Positions 1 to 5,105 of a DNA stretch of 5,624 nt are shown one piece after another. Below the pieces are notes generated by a model that saw only the letters and a program-made list of their open reading frames with translations, searched no databases and had not been told where the DNA came from. Position numbers and translations under genes: made by a program. Origin of the DNA: Conexibacter sp. (GTDB lineage Bacteria > Actinomycetota > Thermoleophilia > Solirubrobacterales > Solirubrobacteraceae); the NCBI GenBank assembly GCA_025964295.1, contig JAOPZD010000452.1, forward strand, positions 1 through 5,624, written 5' to 3'. Numbering within the stretch: the stretch's first letter is position 1; each line of letters opens with the position of its first letter.

Positions 1-1
1 C

Positions 2-796
2 GGCGCCGCCGTCCCGGCCTCGGACCCGGTGGCCAAGGCCGCCGCGCTGGCCGCCACGCAGACCGGCGGGGTCACGATCAAGATGCGCGGCACCGTCGCG
101 GCCAACGGCGTCCAGCAGCAGCTGAGCGGCGGCGGGACGGTCGACCGCCGCAACGGGCGCGGCATGTTCACGCTGGCCACGAAGATCAACGGCCACAGCG
201 TCCCGATCCGCGAGGTGATGGACGGCCGCTCGATCTACGTCACGAGCAAGCTGTTCACCAACCGCCTGCCCGGCAAGCGGTCGTGGATGAGGATCAACCT
301 GGCCCAGGCGGCCAAGACGACGGGCTTCGACCTCAGCGCGCTGGGCACCAACGGCCCCTCGCAGGACCCGGCCCAGATCCTCGCCTACCTCAAGGGCGCC
401 GGGGCGTCCAAGAAGCTCGGGACCGAGAAGGTCGGCGGCGTGCAGACCACGCACTACGGCGTGACGGTCGACCTCAAGCAGGCCCGCGCCAAGAGCGGCT
501 CCAAGGCCGCCAAGGCCGCGATCGACCAGCTGATCAAGACGCTGGGCAGCGACACGACGGTCCCGGTCGAGGTGTGGGTCGACGCCCAGCACCGCGTCCG
601 GCGCGAGCGCGTCAGCTACGACGCGACGATCCGCAACGTGCAGACCGGCCTGGACTTCACCACCGACTTCACCGCCTTCGGCGTGCCGGTCAAGGTCGCC
701 AAGCCGGCGGCCGGCGACACGGTCGACGGCCTGGCGCTGCTCAAGAAGTCCGGCGCGCTCGCGGCGGCGGCCAAGCAGCAGCAGCAGAGCGGATGA
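2..796 (+). CDS. LppX/LprAFG-like lipoprotein, 5'-truncated by window edge
   Basis: The frame is open from the left edge to a TGA at 794-796. A GTG at 29 could be read as a start, but it is probably an internal valine: the codons before it (A-A-V-P-A-S-D-P) continue a sequence matching the neighbouring paralogue, where DPVA is residues 44-47. The real start, signal peptide and lipobox therefore lie upstream of the window. The product resembles actinobacterial LppX/LprAFG-type lipoproteins with a LolA-like fold, thought to carry or bind lipophilic molecules at the cell envelope. Supporting motifs are the MDGRSIYV strand, the PGKRSWMRINL strand, DPAQILAYLKGAG, and VPVEVWVDAQHRVRRE near the C-terminus. 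The protein ends in an alanine- and glutamine-rich tail encoded partly by four CAG codons at 776-787. Its ligand is unknown. It is followed after 51 nt by its paralogue on the same strand. Confidence 0.82.
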   Translation, partial: GAAVPASDPVAKAAALAATQTGGVTIKMRGTVAANGVQQQLSGGGTVDRRNGRGMFTLATKINGHSVPIREVMDGRSIYVTSKLFTNRLPGKRSWMRINLAQAAKTTGFDLSALGTNGPSQDPAQILAYLKGAGASKKLGTEKVGGVQTTHYGVTVDLKQARAKSGSKAAKAAIDQLIKTLGSDTTVPVEVWVDAQHRVRRERVSYDATIRNVQTGLDFTTDFTAFGVPVKVAKPAAGDTVDGLALLKKSGALAAAAKQQQQSG

Positions 797-799
797 CGT

Positions 800-813
800 C
801 CGCCGAGCGGCGG
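800..813 (+). terminator. Short GC hairpin between the lipoprotein genes
   Basis: CCGCC (800-804) and GGCGG (809-813) form a 5-bp stem around a GAGC loop, followed by only three T residues (814-816). An alternative stem pairs GCGGCG (807-812) with CGCCGC (821-826). Either could weaken read-through between the two lipoprotein genes, but short inverted repeats are common in DNA this GC-rich, so the call is weak. Confidence 0.2.
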
Positions 814-847
814 TTTCGCTCGCCGCGGGCGGGGTAGGCGAACCGGC

Positions 848-1720
848 ATGGCTTCCCTCGTACGGACACGGGCCCTGACCATCGGGGCCACCGCCGCCCT
901 CGCCGGCGGCGCGCTCGCCGGGTGCGGCGCGGAGGACAGCGCCAAGCACGCCGCGAGCGACGCGCGCAACGCGATCGACCCGGTGGCCCAGGCGGCCGAC
1001 GCGACGTCGGCCCAGCAGGGCGGGATCGCCATGACGATGAAGGGCGCGGTCACCGCCGGTGGCCAGGACGTCCCGCTGGACGGCAGCGGCGTCGTCGACC
1101 GCCAGGGCAAGAGCGGCACGTTCGCGATCACGACGGCGGTCGGCGGCAAGTCGATGAAGCTCGACGAGATCATCGACGGCAAGGTCATCTACATCAAGAG
1201 CGACGTCTTCGCGGGCCAGCTGCCGGGCGGCAAGAAGTGGGTGAAGGTCGACCTGGCCCAGGAGGCCGCCAAGCAGGGCATCGACCTCGACGCGCTCGGC
1301 GGCAGCGCCACGCAGGACCCGGCCGCCGTGCTGGACTACCTCAAGGGCGCGGGCACGTCGCGCAAGGTCGGGACGGCGACGGTCAACGGCACCAACACCA
1401 CGCGGTACCACGTCGACGTCGACCTCCGCAAGGTCGCGGCCAAGAGCGACGACCCGGACGCCAAGAGCTCGGTCGAGAAGCTCATCAAGGCCGTGGGCAC
1501 CGCGACGATCCCGGTCGACGTCTGGGTCGACGCCAAGCACCTCGTGCGCCGCGAGAAGCTCGACTACGCCATGACCGTCCAGGGCCAGAAGGCGAGCCTG
1601 AAGATGACCATCGACCTGACGAAGTTCGGGGTCGCCGTCCACGCCGATCCGCCGGCGGCGGGCGACGTGGCCGACCTCGCGGCGCTGACCGGCGCGGCCT
1701 CCGGCACCACGGCGGGCTAG
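848..1720 (+). CDS. LppX/LprAFG-like secreted lipoprotein
   Basis: This 290-residue protein starts at ATG 848 and is complete. Residues 1-25 form a lipoprotein signal peptide with arginines near the N-terminus, an Ala/Leu-rich core and the lipobox L23-A24-G25-C26, so Cys26 should be lipidated and the protein anchored to the outer face of the membrane. The mature part looks like a LolA-like/LppX-LprAFG beta domain: MTMKGAV near 62-68, the IDGKVIYIK strand at 109-117, KKWVKVDLAQEAAKQG at 129-144, DPAAVLDYLKGAG at 157-169 and IPVDVWVDAKHLVRRE at 221-236. Mycobacterial members bind or traffic lipids or lipoglycans; the ligand here cannot be read from sequence. It is a clear tandem paralogue of the gene upstream. 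No strong Shine-Dalgarno is seen; TAGGCG at 835-840 is a poor match to a TANNNT -10. The tail after about residue 282 is low-complexity. Confidence 0.88.
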   Translation: MASLVRTRALTIGATAALAGGALAGCGAEDSAKHAASDARNAIDPVAQAADATSAQQGGIAMTMKGAVTAGGQDVPLDGSGVVDRQGKSGTFAITTAVGGKSMKLDEIIDGKVIYIKSDVFAGQLPGGKKWVKVDLAQEAAKQGIDLDALGGSATQDPAAVLDYLKGAGTSRKVGTATVNGTNTTRYHVDVDLRKVAAKSDDPDAKSSVEKLIKAVGTATIPVDVWVDAKHLVRREKLDYAMTVQGQKASLKMTIDLTKFGVAVHADPPAAGDVADLAALTGAASGTTAG

Positions 1721-1769
1721 CGACCGCGCGTTCGGCCCTGAGGAGACGCGGTTTTCGCGGCCCCTTCGC

Positions 1770-1775
1770 TACCAT
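1770..1775 (+). promoter_or_regulatory. -10 element TACCAT of the rplY-pth operon
   Basis: TACCAT fits the actinobacterial TANNNT -10 consensus and lies 12 nt before the rplY ATG at 1788. Transcription would start near 1782, giving a leader of only a few nucleotides, and no Shine-Dalgarno sequence is present between it and the ATG. No convincing -35 is visible at 16-18 bp spacing. Position and match support it; transcription start mapping would decide. Confidence 0.5.
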
Positions 1776-1787
1776 CGTCCGTCGCTC

Positions 1788-2480
1788 ATGGCTGACCAGA
1801 ACACCAAGCTCGACGTCAACGCCCGCGCGGCGGCCCACTCCCGGGAGACCCGCCGCCTGCGCCGTGCCGGCCAGGTCCCCGGCGTCCTCTACGGGGGCGG
1901 TGGCGAGCCGGTCGCCTTCGCCGTCGGGGAGCGCACGCTGCGCCACGCGCTGGCCGCCAAGGGCGCCGTGCTCGAGCTCAGCGTCGACGGCGGCTCCAGC
2001 ACCCCCGCGGTCCTCAAGGACGCCCAGCGCCACCCGGTGCGCGGCGAGCTGATGCACGTCGACCTGCTGCGCGTCGACCTCAACGTCGCGATCCAGGCGA
2101 CCGTCCCGGTCCACCTGATCGGCGACGAGCAGGCGCCCGGCATCGTCGAGGGCGGCATCCTCGAGCACGTCACGCGCGAGCTGTCGATCGAGGCGCTGCC
2201 GAACGAGATCCCCGAGTTCATCGAGGTCGACGTCTCCAAGATGGAGATGAACGCCACGATCCAGCTCTCGGAGATCGACGCGCCCAAGGGCCTGACGCTC
2301 CTCGACGATCCCGACGCGACCGTCCTGGCCTCGATCACGCCGCCGAGCGTGTCGACCGAGGGCGACGACGAGCTCGAGACCGAGACGCAGGTCGTCGGCC
2401 AAGCCGCCGCGCCCGCCGCCGAGGCCTCCGGCGACGCCGCCGAGTCGGGCGACGACGCGTCCGGCGACGACGCCGAGTAG
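1788..2480 (+). CDS. rplY: 50S ribosomal protein L25 (CTC/TL5 type)
   Basis: This is a 230-residue two-domain L25 of the CTC/TL5 type, a component of the large ribosomal subunit that binds 5S rRNA at the central protuberance. The N-terminal 5S rRNA-binding domain covers about residues 6-95 and shows the family hallmarks SRETRRLRRAGQVPGVLYGG (18-37) and KDAQRHPVRGELMHVDLLRVD (77-97). The beta-rich C-terminal TL5 domain spans about 100-187, with IGDEQAPGIVEGGILEHV (111-128) and EALPNEIPEFIEVDVS (135-150). After it comes a disordered acidic tail (189-230) rich in Asp, Glu, Ala, Ser and Gly, common in actinobacterial members. ATG 1788 is chosen because it follows the -10 element closely and gives a normal N-terminus. 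It leads a tight cluster, with pth beginning 9 nt after its stop, an order seen in many bacteria. The alternative symbol is ctc. Confidence 0.96.
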   Translation: MADQNTKLDVNARAAAHSRETRRLRRAGQVPGVLYGGGGEPVAFAVGERTLRHALAAKGAVLELSVDGGSSTPAVLKDAQRHPVRGELMHVDLLRVDLNVAIQATVPVHLIGDEQAPGIVEGGILEHVTRELSIEALPNEIPEFIEVDVSKMEMNATIQLSEIDAPKGLTLLDDPDATVLASITPPSVSTEGDDELETETQVVGQAAAPAAEASGDAAESGDDASGDDAE

Positions 2481-2482
2481 GA
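2479..2482 (+). promoter_or_regulatory. Shine-Dalgarno AGGA for pth
   Basis: AGGA overlaps the TAG stop of rplY (2478-2480) and stands 7 nt before the CTG at 2490, a normal spacing for ribosome binding. It matters because it supports CTG 2490 as the pth start where no ATG, GTG or TTG is available. Confidence 0.5.
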
Positions 2483-2489
2483 CCACCTC

Positions 2490-3074
2490 CTGAAGCTCCC
2501 GGGCCGCAGCAGCGGGCCCGTCGAATGGCTCGTCGTCGGGCTCGGCAACCCGGGCTCGCAGTACGCGCGCACCCCGCACAACGTCGGCTTCCTCGTCGCC
2601 GAGGCGCTGATCGCGCGCTGGGAGCTGGGCAAGCCGAAGAAGGCGTTCGCCGGGCTCTACGCCGACGGGCGGACCATGGCCGGCGGCCCCCGCGTCGGCG
2701 TCCTGCTGCCGCAGACCTACATGAACGAGTCGGGTCGCTCCGCGGGCCCGGCGCGCGGCGCGCTGAAGGTCGGCCTCGACCACGTCATCGCCGTCCACGA
2801 CGAGCTCGACCTCGGGTTCGGCGAGATCCGCACGCGCATGGGCGGCGGCCTGGCCGGCCACAACGGGCTGAAGTCGCTGAAGGCGGGCTTCGGCACGCCG
2901 GACTTCGCCCGCGTGCGGATCGGCATCGGCCGGCCCGACACGACCGACCCGGACATCGTCTCCTCCTACGTCCTGGGTCGCTGGCGCCAGCCCGAGGCCG
3001 ACGTCCGCGACCTCGTCGACCGCGCCGCCGACGCCGTCGAGCGCATCGTGGATGGCCGCGACCCGCTCGCCTGA
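2490..3074 (+). CDS. pth: Peptidyl-tRNA hydrolase, probable CTG start
   Basis: Pth hydrolyses the ester bond of peptidyl-tRNAs that drop off the ribosome, recycling tRNA in the cytoplasm. The frame carries the whole family signature: LVVGLGNPG (residues 14-22), HNVGF (30-34), QTYMNESG, HDELDL and GGLAGHNGLKS. Counting from CTG 2490, the residues equivalent to E. coli N10, H20 (catalytic), M67, N68, D93 and N114 are N20, H30, M78, N79, D104 and N125, so the enzyme should be active. There is no ATG, GTG or TTG in frame between the rplY stop and the signature. The first in-frame ATG, at 2676, would remove the catalytic histidine. CTG 2490 gives a 194-residue protein of usual length, starts with a plausible M-K-L when initiated by formyl-Met, and has AGGA 7 nt upstream. 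The 3' end overlaps the transporter gene by 23 nt, suggesting translational coupling. The family is certain; the start is likely. Confidence 0.92.
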   Translation: MKLPGRSSGPVEWLVVGLGNPGSQYARTPHNVGFLVAEALIARWELGKPKKAFAGLYADGRTMAGGPRVGVLLPQTYMNESGRSAGPARGALKVGLDHVIAVHDELDLGFGEIRTRMGGGLAGHNGLKSLKAGFGTPDFARVRIGIGRPDTTDPDIVSSYVLGRWRQPEADVRDLVDRAADAVERIVDGRDPLA

Positions 3075-4263
3075 GCTCCCGCGCCGCGCGGTCCTCGTCG
3101 GCGTCCTCGGCGCGCTCAGCGCGTTCGGCCCGCTGTCGATCGACATGTACCTGCCGGCGCTGCCCGCGCTCGCCGACGACCTCGGCGCGGCGCCGTCGCT
3201 GGTCCAGCTGACGCTCACCGCCTGCCTGCTCGGCCTCGCCGCCGGCCAGCTGCTCGGCGGGCCGATCAGCGACGCGCGCGGGCGCCGCGGGCCGCTGCTG
3301 GCCGGGCTGTGCCTCTACGTCGTGGCCTCCGCGCTGTGCGCGATCGCCCCGTCGGTCGGCGTGCTGATCGCGCTGCGCTTCCTGCAGGGGCTGGCCGGCG
3401 CGTTCGGGATCGTCATCGGCCGCGCGGTGGTCCGCGACCTCGCCGAGGGCCGCGAGGCGGCGGCGATGTACGCCGCGCTGATCCTCGTCAACGGCGTCGC
3501 GCCGATCGTCGCGCCGGTCATCGGCGCCGGGATCCTGCACCTGACGACGTGGCGCGGCGTCTTCTGGGTGCTGACGGCGATCGGCGTCGCGCTGGTCGGC
3601 GTCGCGACGCTCCTGCTGTCCGAGACCCTGGCACCGGAGGACCGGCGCCCCGGCGGGCTGCGGGCGACGCTGCGGACGTTCGGCGAGCTGCTCGGCGACC
3701 CGCGCTTCGTCGGCTGCGTCGTCGCGTCGGGCCTGGCCTTCGCGGCGATGTTCGCCTACATCTCGGGCTCGCCGTTCGTGCTGCAGGAGGTCTACGGCGC
3801 GTCGCCGGCGGTCTTCAGCGTCCTCTTCGCGCTCAACGGGCTGGGCATCGTCCTGGCCGGGCGGGTCAGCGAGCGGCTGTCGCGGCGCGGGCGCGAGCCG
3901 GCCGAGCTGCTGCGCGCGGGGCTGCTGGCCACCGCGGCGGGCGGGATCGGGCTGCTCGTCGCCGTCCTGGCCGGCGCGGGCCTGCCCGGCGTGCTGCCCG
4001 CGCTGTTCGTCACGGTCGCCAGCATCGGGGTGATCGTCCCCAACGCCGCGGCGCTGGCGCTCAGCGGCCACCCGAGCACCGCCGGGGCGGCCTCGGGCCT
4101 GCTCGGCGTCGCGCAGTTCGCGTTCGGCGCCGCGGCCGCGCCGCTGGTCGGCCTGGCGGGCGAGGACACCGCGGTGCCGATGGCGATCGTCATCGCGGCG
4201 CTCAGCGTCGGCGCGCTGGTGACGTTCGCGACGCTCGTCCAGCGGCGCGTCGCGTCCGCCTGA
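3052..4263 (+). CDS. Bcr/CflA-family MFS drug efflux transporter
   Basis: This 403-residue protein is a 12-helix major facilitator of the DHA1 group, most like Bcr/CflA proton-driven exporters in the cytoplasmic membrane. Helix 1 has SIDMYLPALPALADDLG (29-45), characteristic of Bcr/CflA, with acidic D31. Motif A lies in the loop between helices 2 and 3 (GGPISDARGRRG, 69-80). Motif B in helix 4 is RFLQGLAGAFG (109-119), with R109. A motif-C-like GVAPIVAPVIGAG (148-160) is in helix 5. The two six-helix halves are joined by a charged loop at about 191-217. Approximate later helices are 218-240, 250-270, 285-306, 309-335, 345-367 and 374-397. ATG 3052 gives a short, usual N-terminal tail and lies inside the end of pth, implying coupled translation. 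Substrate cannot be assigned; relatives export drugs such as bicyclomycin or chloramphenicol, or metabolites such as cysteine. Confidence 0.92.
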   Translation: MAATRSPELPRRAVLVGVLGALSAFGPLSIDMYLPALPALADDLGAAPSLVQLTLTACLLGLAAGQLLGGPISDARGRRGPLLAGLCLYVVASALCAIAPSVGVLIALRFLQGLAGAFGIVIGRAVVRDLAEGREAAAMYAALILVNGVAPIVAPVIGAGILHLTTWRGVFWVLTAIGVALVGVATLLLSETLAPEDRRPGGLRATLRTFGELLGDPRFVGCVVASGLAFAAMFAYISGSPFVLQEVYGASPAVFSVLFALNGLGIVLAGRVSERLSRRGREPAELLRAGLLATAAGGIGLLVAVLAGAGLPGVLPALFVTVASIGVIVPNAAALALSGHPSTAGAASGLLGVAQFAFGAAAAPLVGLAGEDTAVPMAIVIAALSVGALVTFATLVQRRVASA

Positions 4264-4784
4264 GCCTGGGCCCGGCGGCCGCCGCGCCAGCGCTGGACAA
4301 GCTCAGCCCGCGGCAGGTCGACGTCACCTGCGCCACCCATCCCCTCGCACCGCTCGCGCTGGCCCCAGACGGCACCGGGAGCAACACCTACGGCCTCGGC
4401 GACGAGGGGACGCTCGTCGCCCTGGCCGCGCCGACCGCCGCCGGACGGGCGTGGATCCAGGACGTCGCCGCGCTCTCGGCGCTGGACGCCGCCGACACCG
4501 ACCACCTCGTCGCGCCCGGGGCGACGATCTACCGCACCACGGCCGACGCGCTCGCCCACAGCCGCAAGGGCCTGGTCGCCATGCCGGACCCGGGCTCCGC
4601 CGCGCCCACCGGTCGCGTCGGCCTGTGGACCGGCGGTGCCCACCGCGCAGGGCTCGCGATCCGCTCGCCCAGCGGCCGCCGCTACGTCATCGAGGACCAG
4701 GGCGACGGGATGCTGCGGACCAACGTCTTCGGCGACCACACCGGCCTCTGGCTGCCGCTCACGCTCTTGAGCGACGACACTTAG
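4260..4784 (+). CDS. Unrecognised 174-residue protein, no canonical start codon
   Basis: The frame after the transporter stays open to TAG 4782-4784 and has the strong G/C third-position bias of neighbouring genes, so it is probably a real gene. I do not recognise the family. The first in-frame ATG is far inside, near 4581, and no ATG, GTG or TTG occurs in the frame from 4200 to there. The best placed candidate is CTG 4260, overlapping the transporter TGA as CTGA, which would allow coupled re-initiation. CTG 4266 and CTG 4293 are alternatives, and none has a clear Shine-Dalgarno. From 4260 the protein has an Ala/Pro-rich start, then LSPRQVDVTCATHPLAPLAL, GSNTYGLGDEGTLVALAAP, a middle rich in Asp/Ala, and a Gly-rich end with GRVGLWTGGAHRAGLAIRSP and a YVIEDQGDG segment. 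There is no signal peptide or membrane helix, so it is probably cytoplasmic, with one cysteine. It could instead be a remnant that lost its 5' end. Confidence 0.68.
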   Translation: MSLGPAAAAPALDKLSPRQVDVTCATHPLAPLALAPDGTGSNTYGLGDEGTLVALAAPTAAGRAWIQDVAALSALDAADTDHLVAPGATIYRTTADALAHSRKGLVAMPDPGSAAPTGRVGLWTGGAHRAGLAIRSPSGRRYVIEDQGDGMLRTNVFGDHTGLWLPLTLLSDDT

Positions 4785-4795
4785 GTCCGGCGGCC

Positions 4796-4824
4796 GCGCT
4801 CCCCAGTTCTGGGGCGTCGAGCGC
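4796..4824 (+). terminator. Hairpin after the rplY-pth-MFS cluster
   Basis: CCCCAG (4801-4806) and CTGGGG (4809-4814) form a perfect inverted repeat, in practice a 5-bp stem with a GTTC loop. An outer arm GCGCT (4796-4800) can pair with AGCGC (4820-4824), leaving CGTCG bulged on the 3' side. It lies 11 nt after the stop of the preceding gene. There is no T-run, as is common for actinobacterial terminator candidates. An operator palindrome is an alternative. Confidence 0.38.
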
Positions 4825-4877
4825 GTCGGACGTACGGCTACCCGCCTATCGCGCGGCGCAGCGGGCGCAGGCTCGTC

Positions 4878-5093
4878 GTGCGCTGGGCTGCGGGGGCCGA
4901 GCGGGCGTGCGGCCACGACGTCACGGTGACGATCGGGACGGGCAAGCCCGTCGTGCTGGCCACCAGCGGGCGGCGCACGATGGTGACCGTGGCCGGCCTG
5001 CCCAAGGGCCGCACCGCCGTGCGCGTGGCGGTCCGGGCCCGGCGCCTCGGCGGGGGCGTGAGCACGCTGGCGACCGTGCGCGGTCGCCGCTAG
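4878..5093 (+). CDS. Short FN3-like C-terminal fragment, possibly a gene remnant
   Basis: From about 4848 to the TAG at 5091-5093 the frame has almost only G or C at third codon positions, whereas the codons just before (4803-4847) do not, so coding character begins around 4848. The only usual start is GTG 4878, giving 71 residues. Translation upstream of it (SGRRLVVRW) reads as part of the same beta-rich domain, so GTG 4878 probably cuts into it. The protein alternates hydrophobic residues in strand-like runs (VTVTIG, MVTVAGLPKG, AVRVAVRA) and ends in an arginine-rich tail. GLPKGRTAVRVAVRARRLGG followed by VSTLATV is reminiscent of the last strands of a fibronectin-III or similar Ig-like domain. 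I infer a 5'-truncated remnant of a secreted protein, or a small protein with an unusual start. No signal peptide, Shine-Dalgarno or TANNNT promoter is visible before it. Confidence 0.4.
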   Translation: MRWAAGAERACGHDVTVTIGTGKPVVLATSGRRTMVTVAGLPKGRTAVRVAVRARRLGGGVSTLATVRGRR

Positions 5094-5096
5094 GCT
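5091..5096 (+). promoter_or_regulatory. -10 element TAGGCT for the exported-protein gene
   Basis: TAGGCT fits TANNNT and lies 9 nt before the ATG at 5106, implying transcription starting at or within a few bases of the start codon. Its first three bases are also the stop codon of the preceding short frame. No clear -35 or Shine-Dalgarno is present. The arrangement parallels that before rplY. Confidence 0.45.
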
Positions 5097-5105
5097 GCCC
5101 GCTCC

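Noticed and set aside
29..31. GTG 29 as the true start of the first lipoprotein
   Set aside because: The codons before it continue homology to the paralogue (DPVA), and a start here would leave no signal peptide, so the gene is cut by the window edge.
776..787. (CAG)4 run as a microsatellite or repeat element
   Set aside because: Only four units, in frame as a short Gln tail; not significant by itself.
1747..1760. CGCGG-TTTT-CGCGG before rplY as a terminator or operator
   Set aside because: It is a direct repeat with at most a 4-bp CGCG stem, too weak to call; it lies where a -35 would be, but does not match one.
2676..3074. pth starting at ATG 2676
   Set aside because: This would drop the GLGNPG and HNVGF motifs, including the catalytic histidine, which are intact in frame upstream.
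2525..3211. ATG at 2525 opening a 228-codon frame across pth
   Set aside because: It is in a different frame from the Pth signature and its translation is arginine/proline-rich without any family motif, a typical GC-rich shadow.
1485..3218. 577-codon minus-strand open frame opposite rplY and pth
   Set aside because: It lies opposite well-identified genes and translates to low-complexity Asp/Val/Arg/Ala sequence, as expected from the complement of strongly GC-biased codons.
3309..4259. Upstream part of the long frame ending at 4784
   Set aside because: It overlaps the transporter in another frame and reads as Arg/Ala/Gly-rich shadow; only the part after the transporter stop has coding character.
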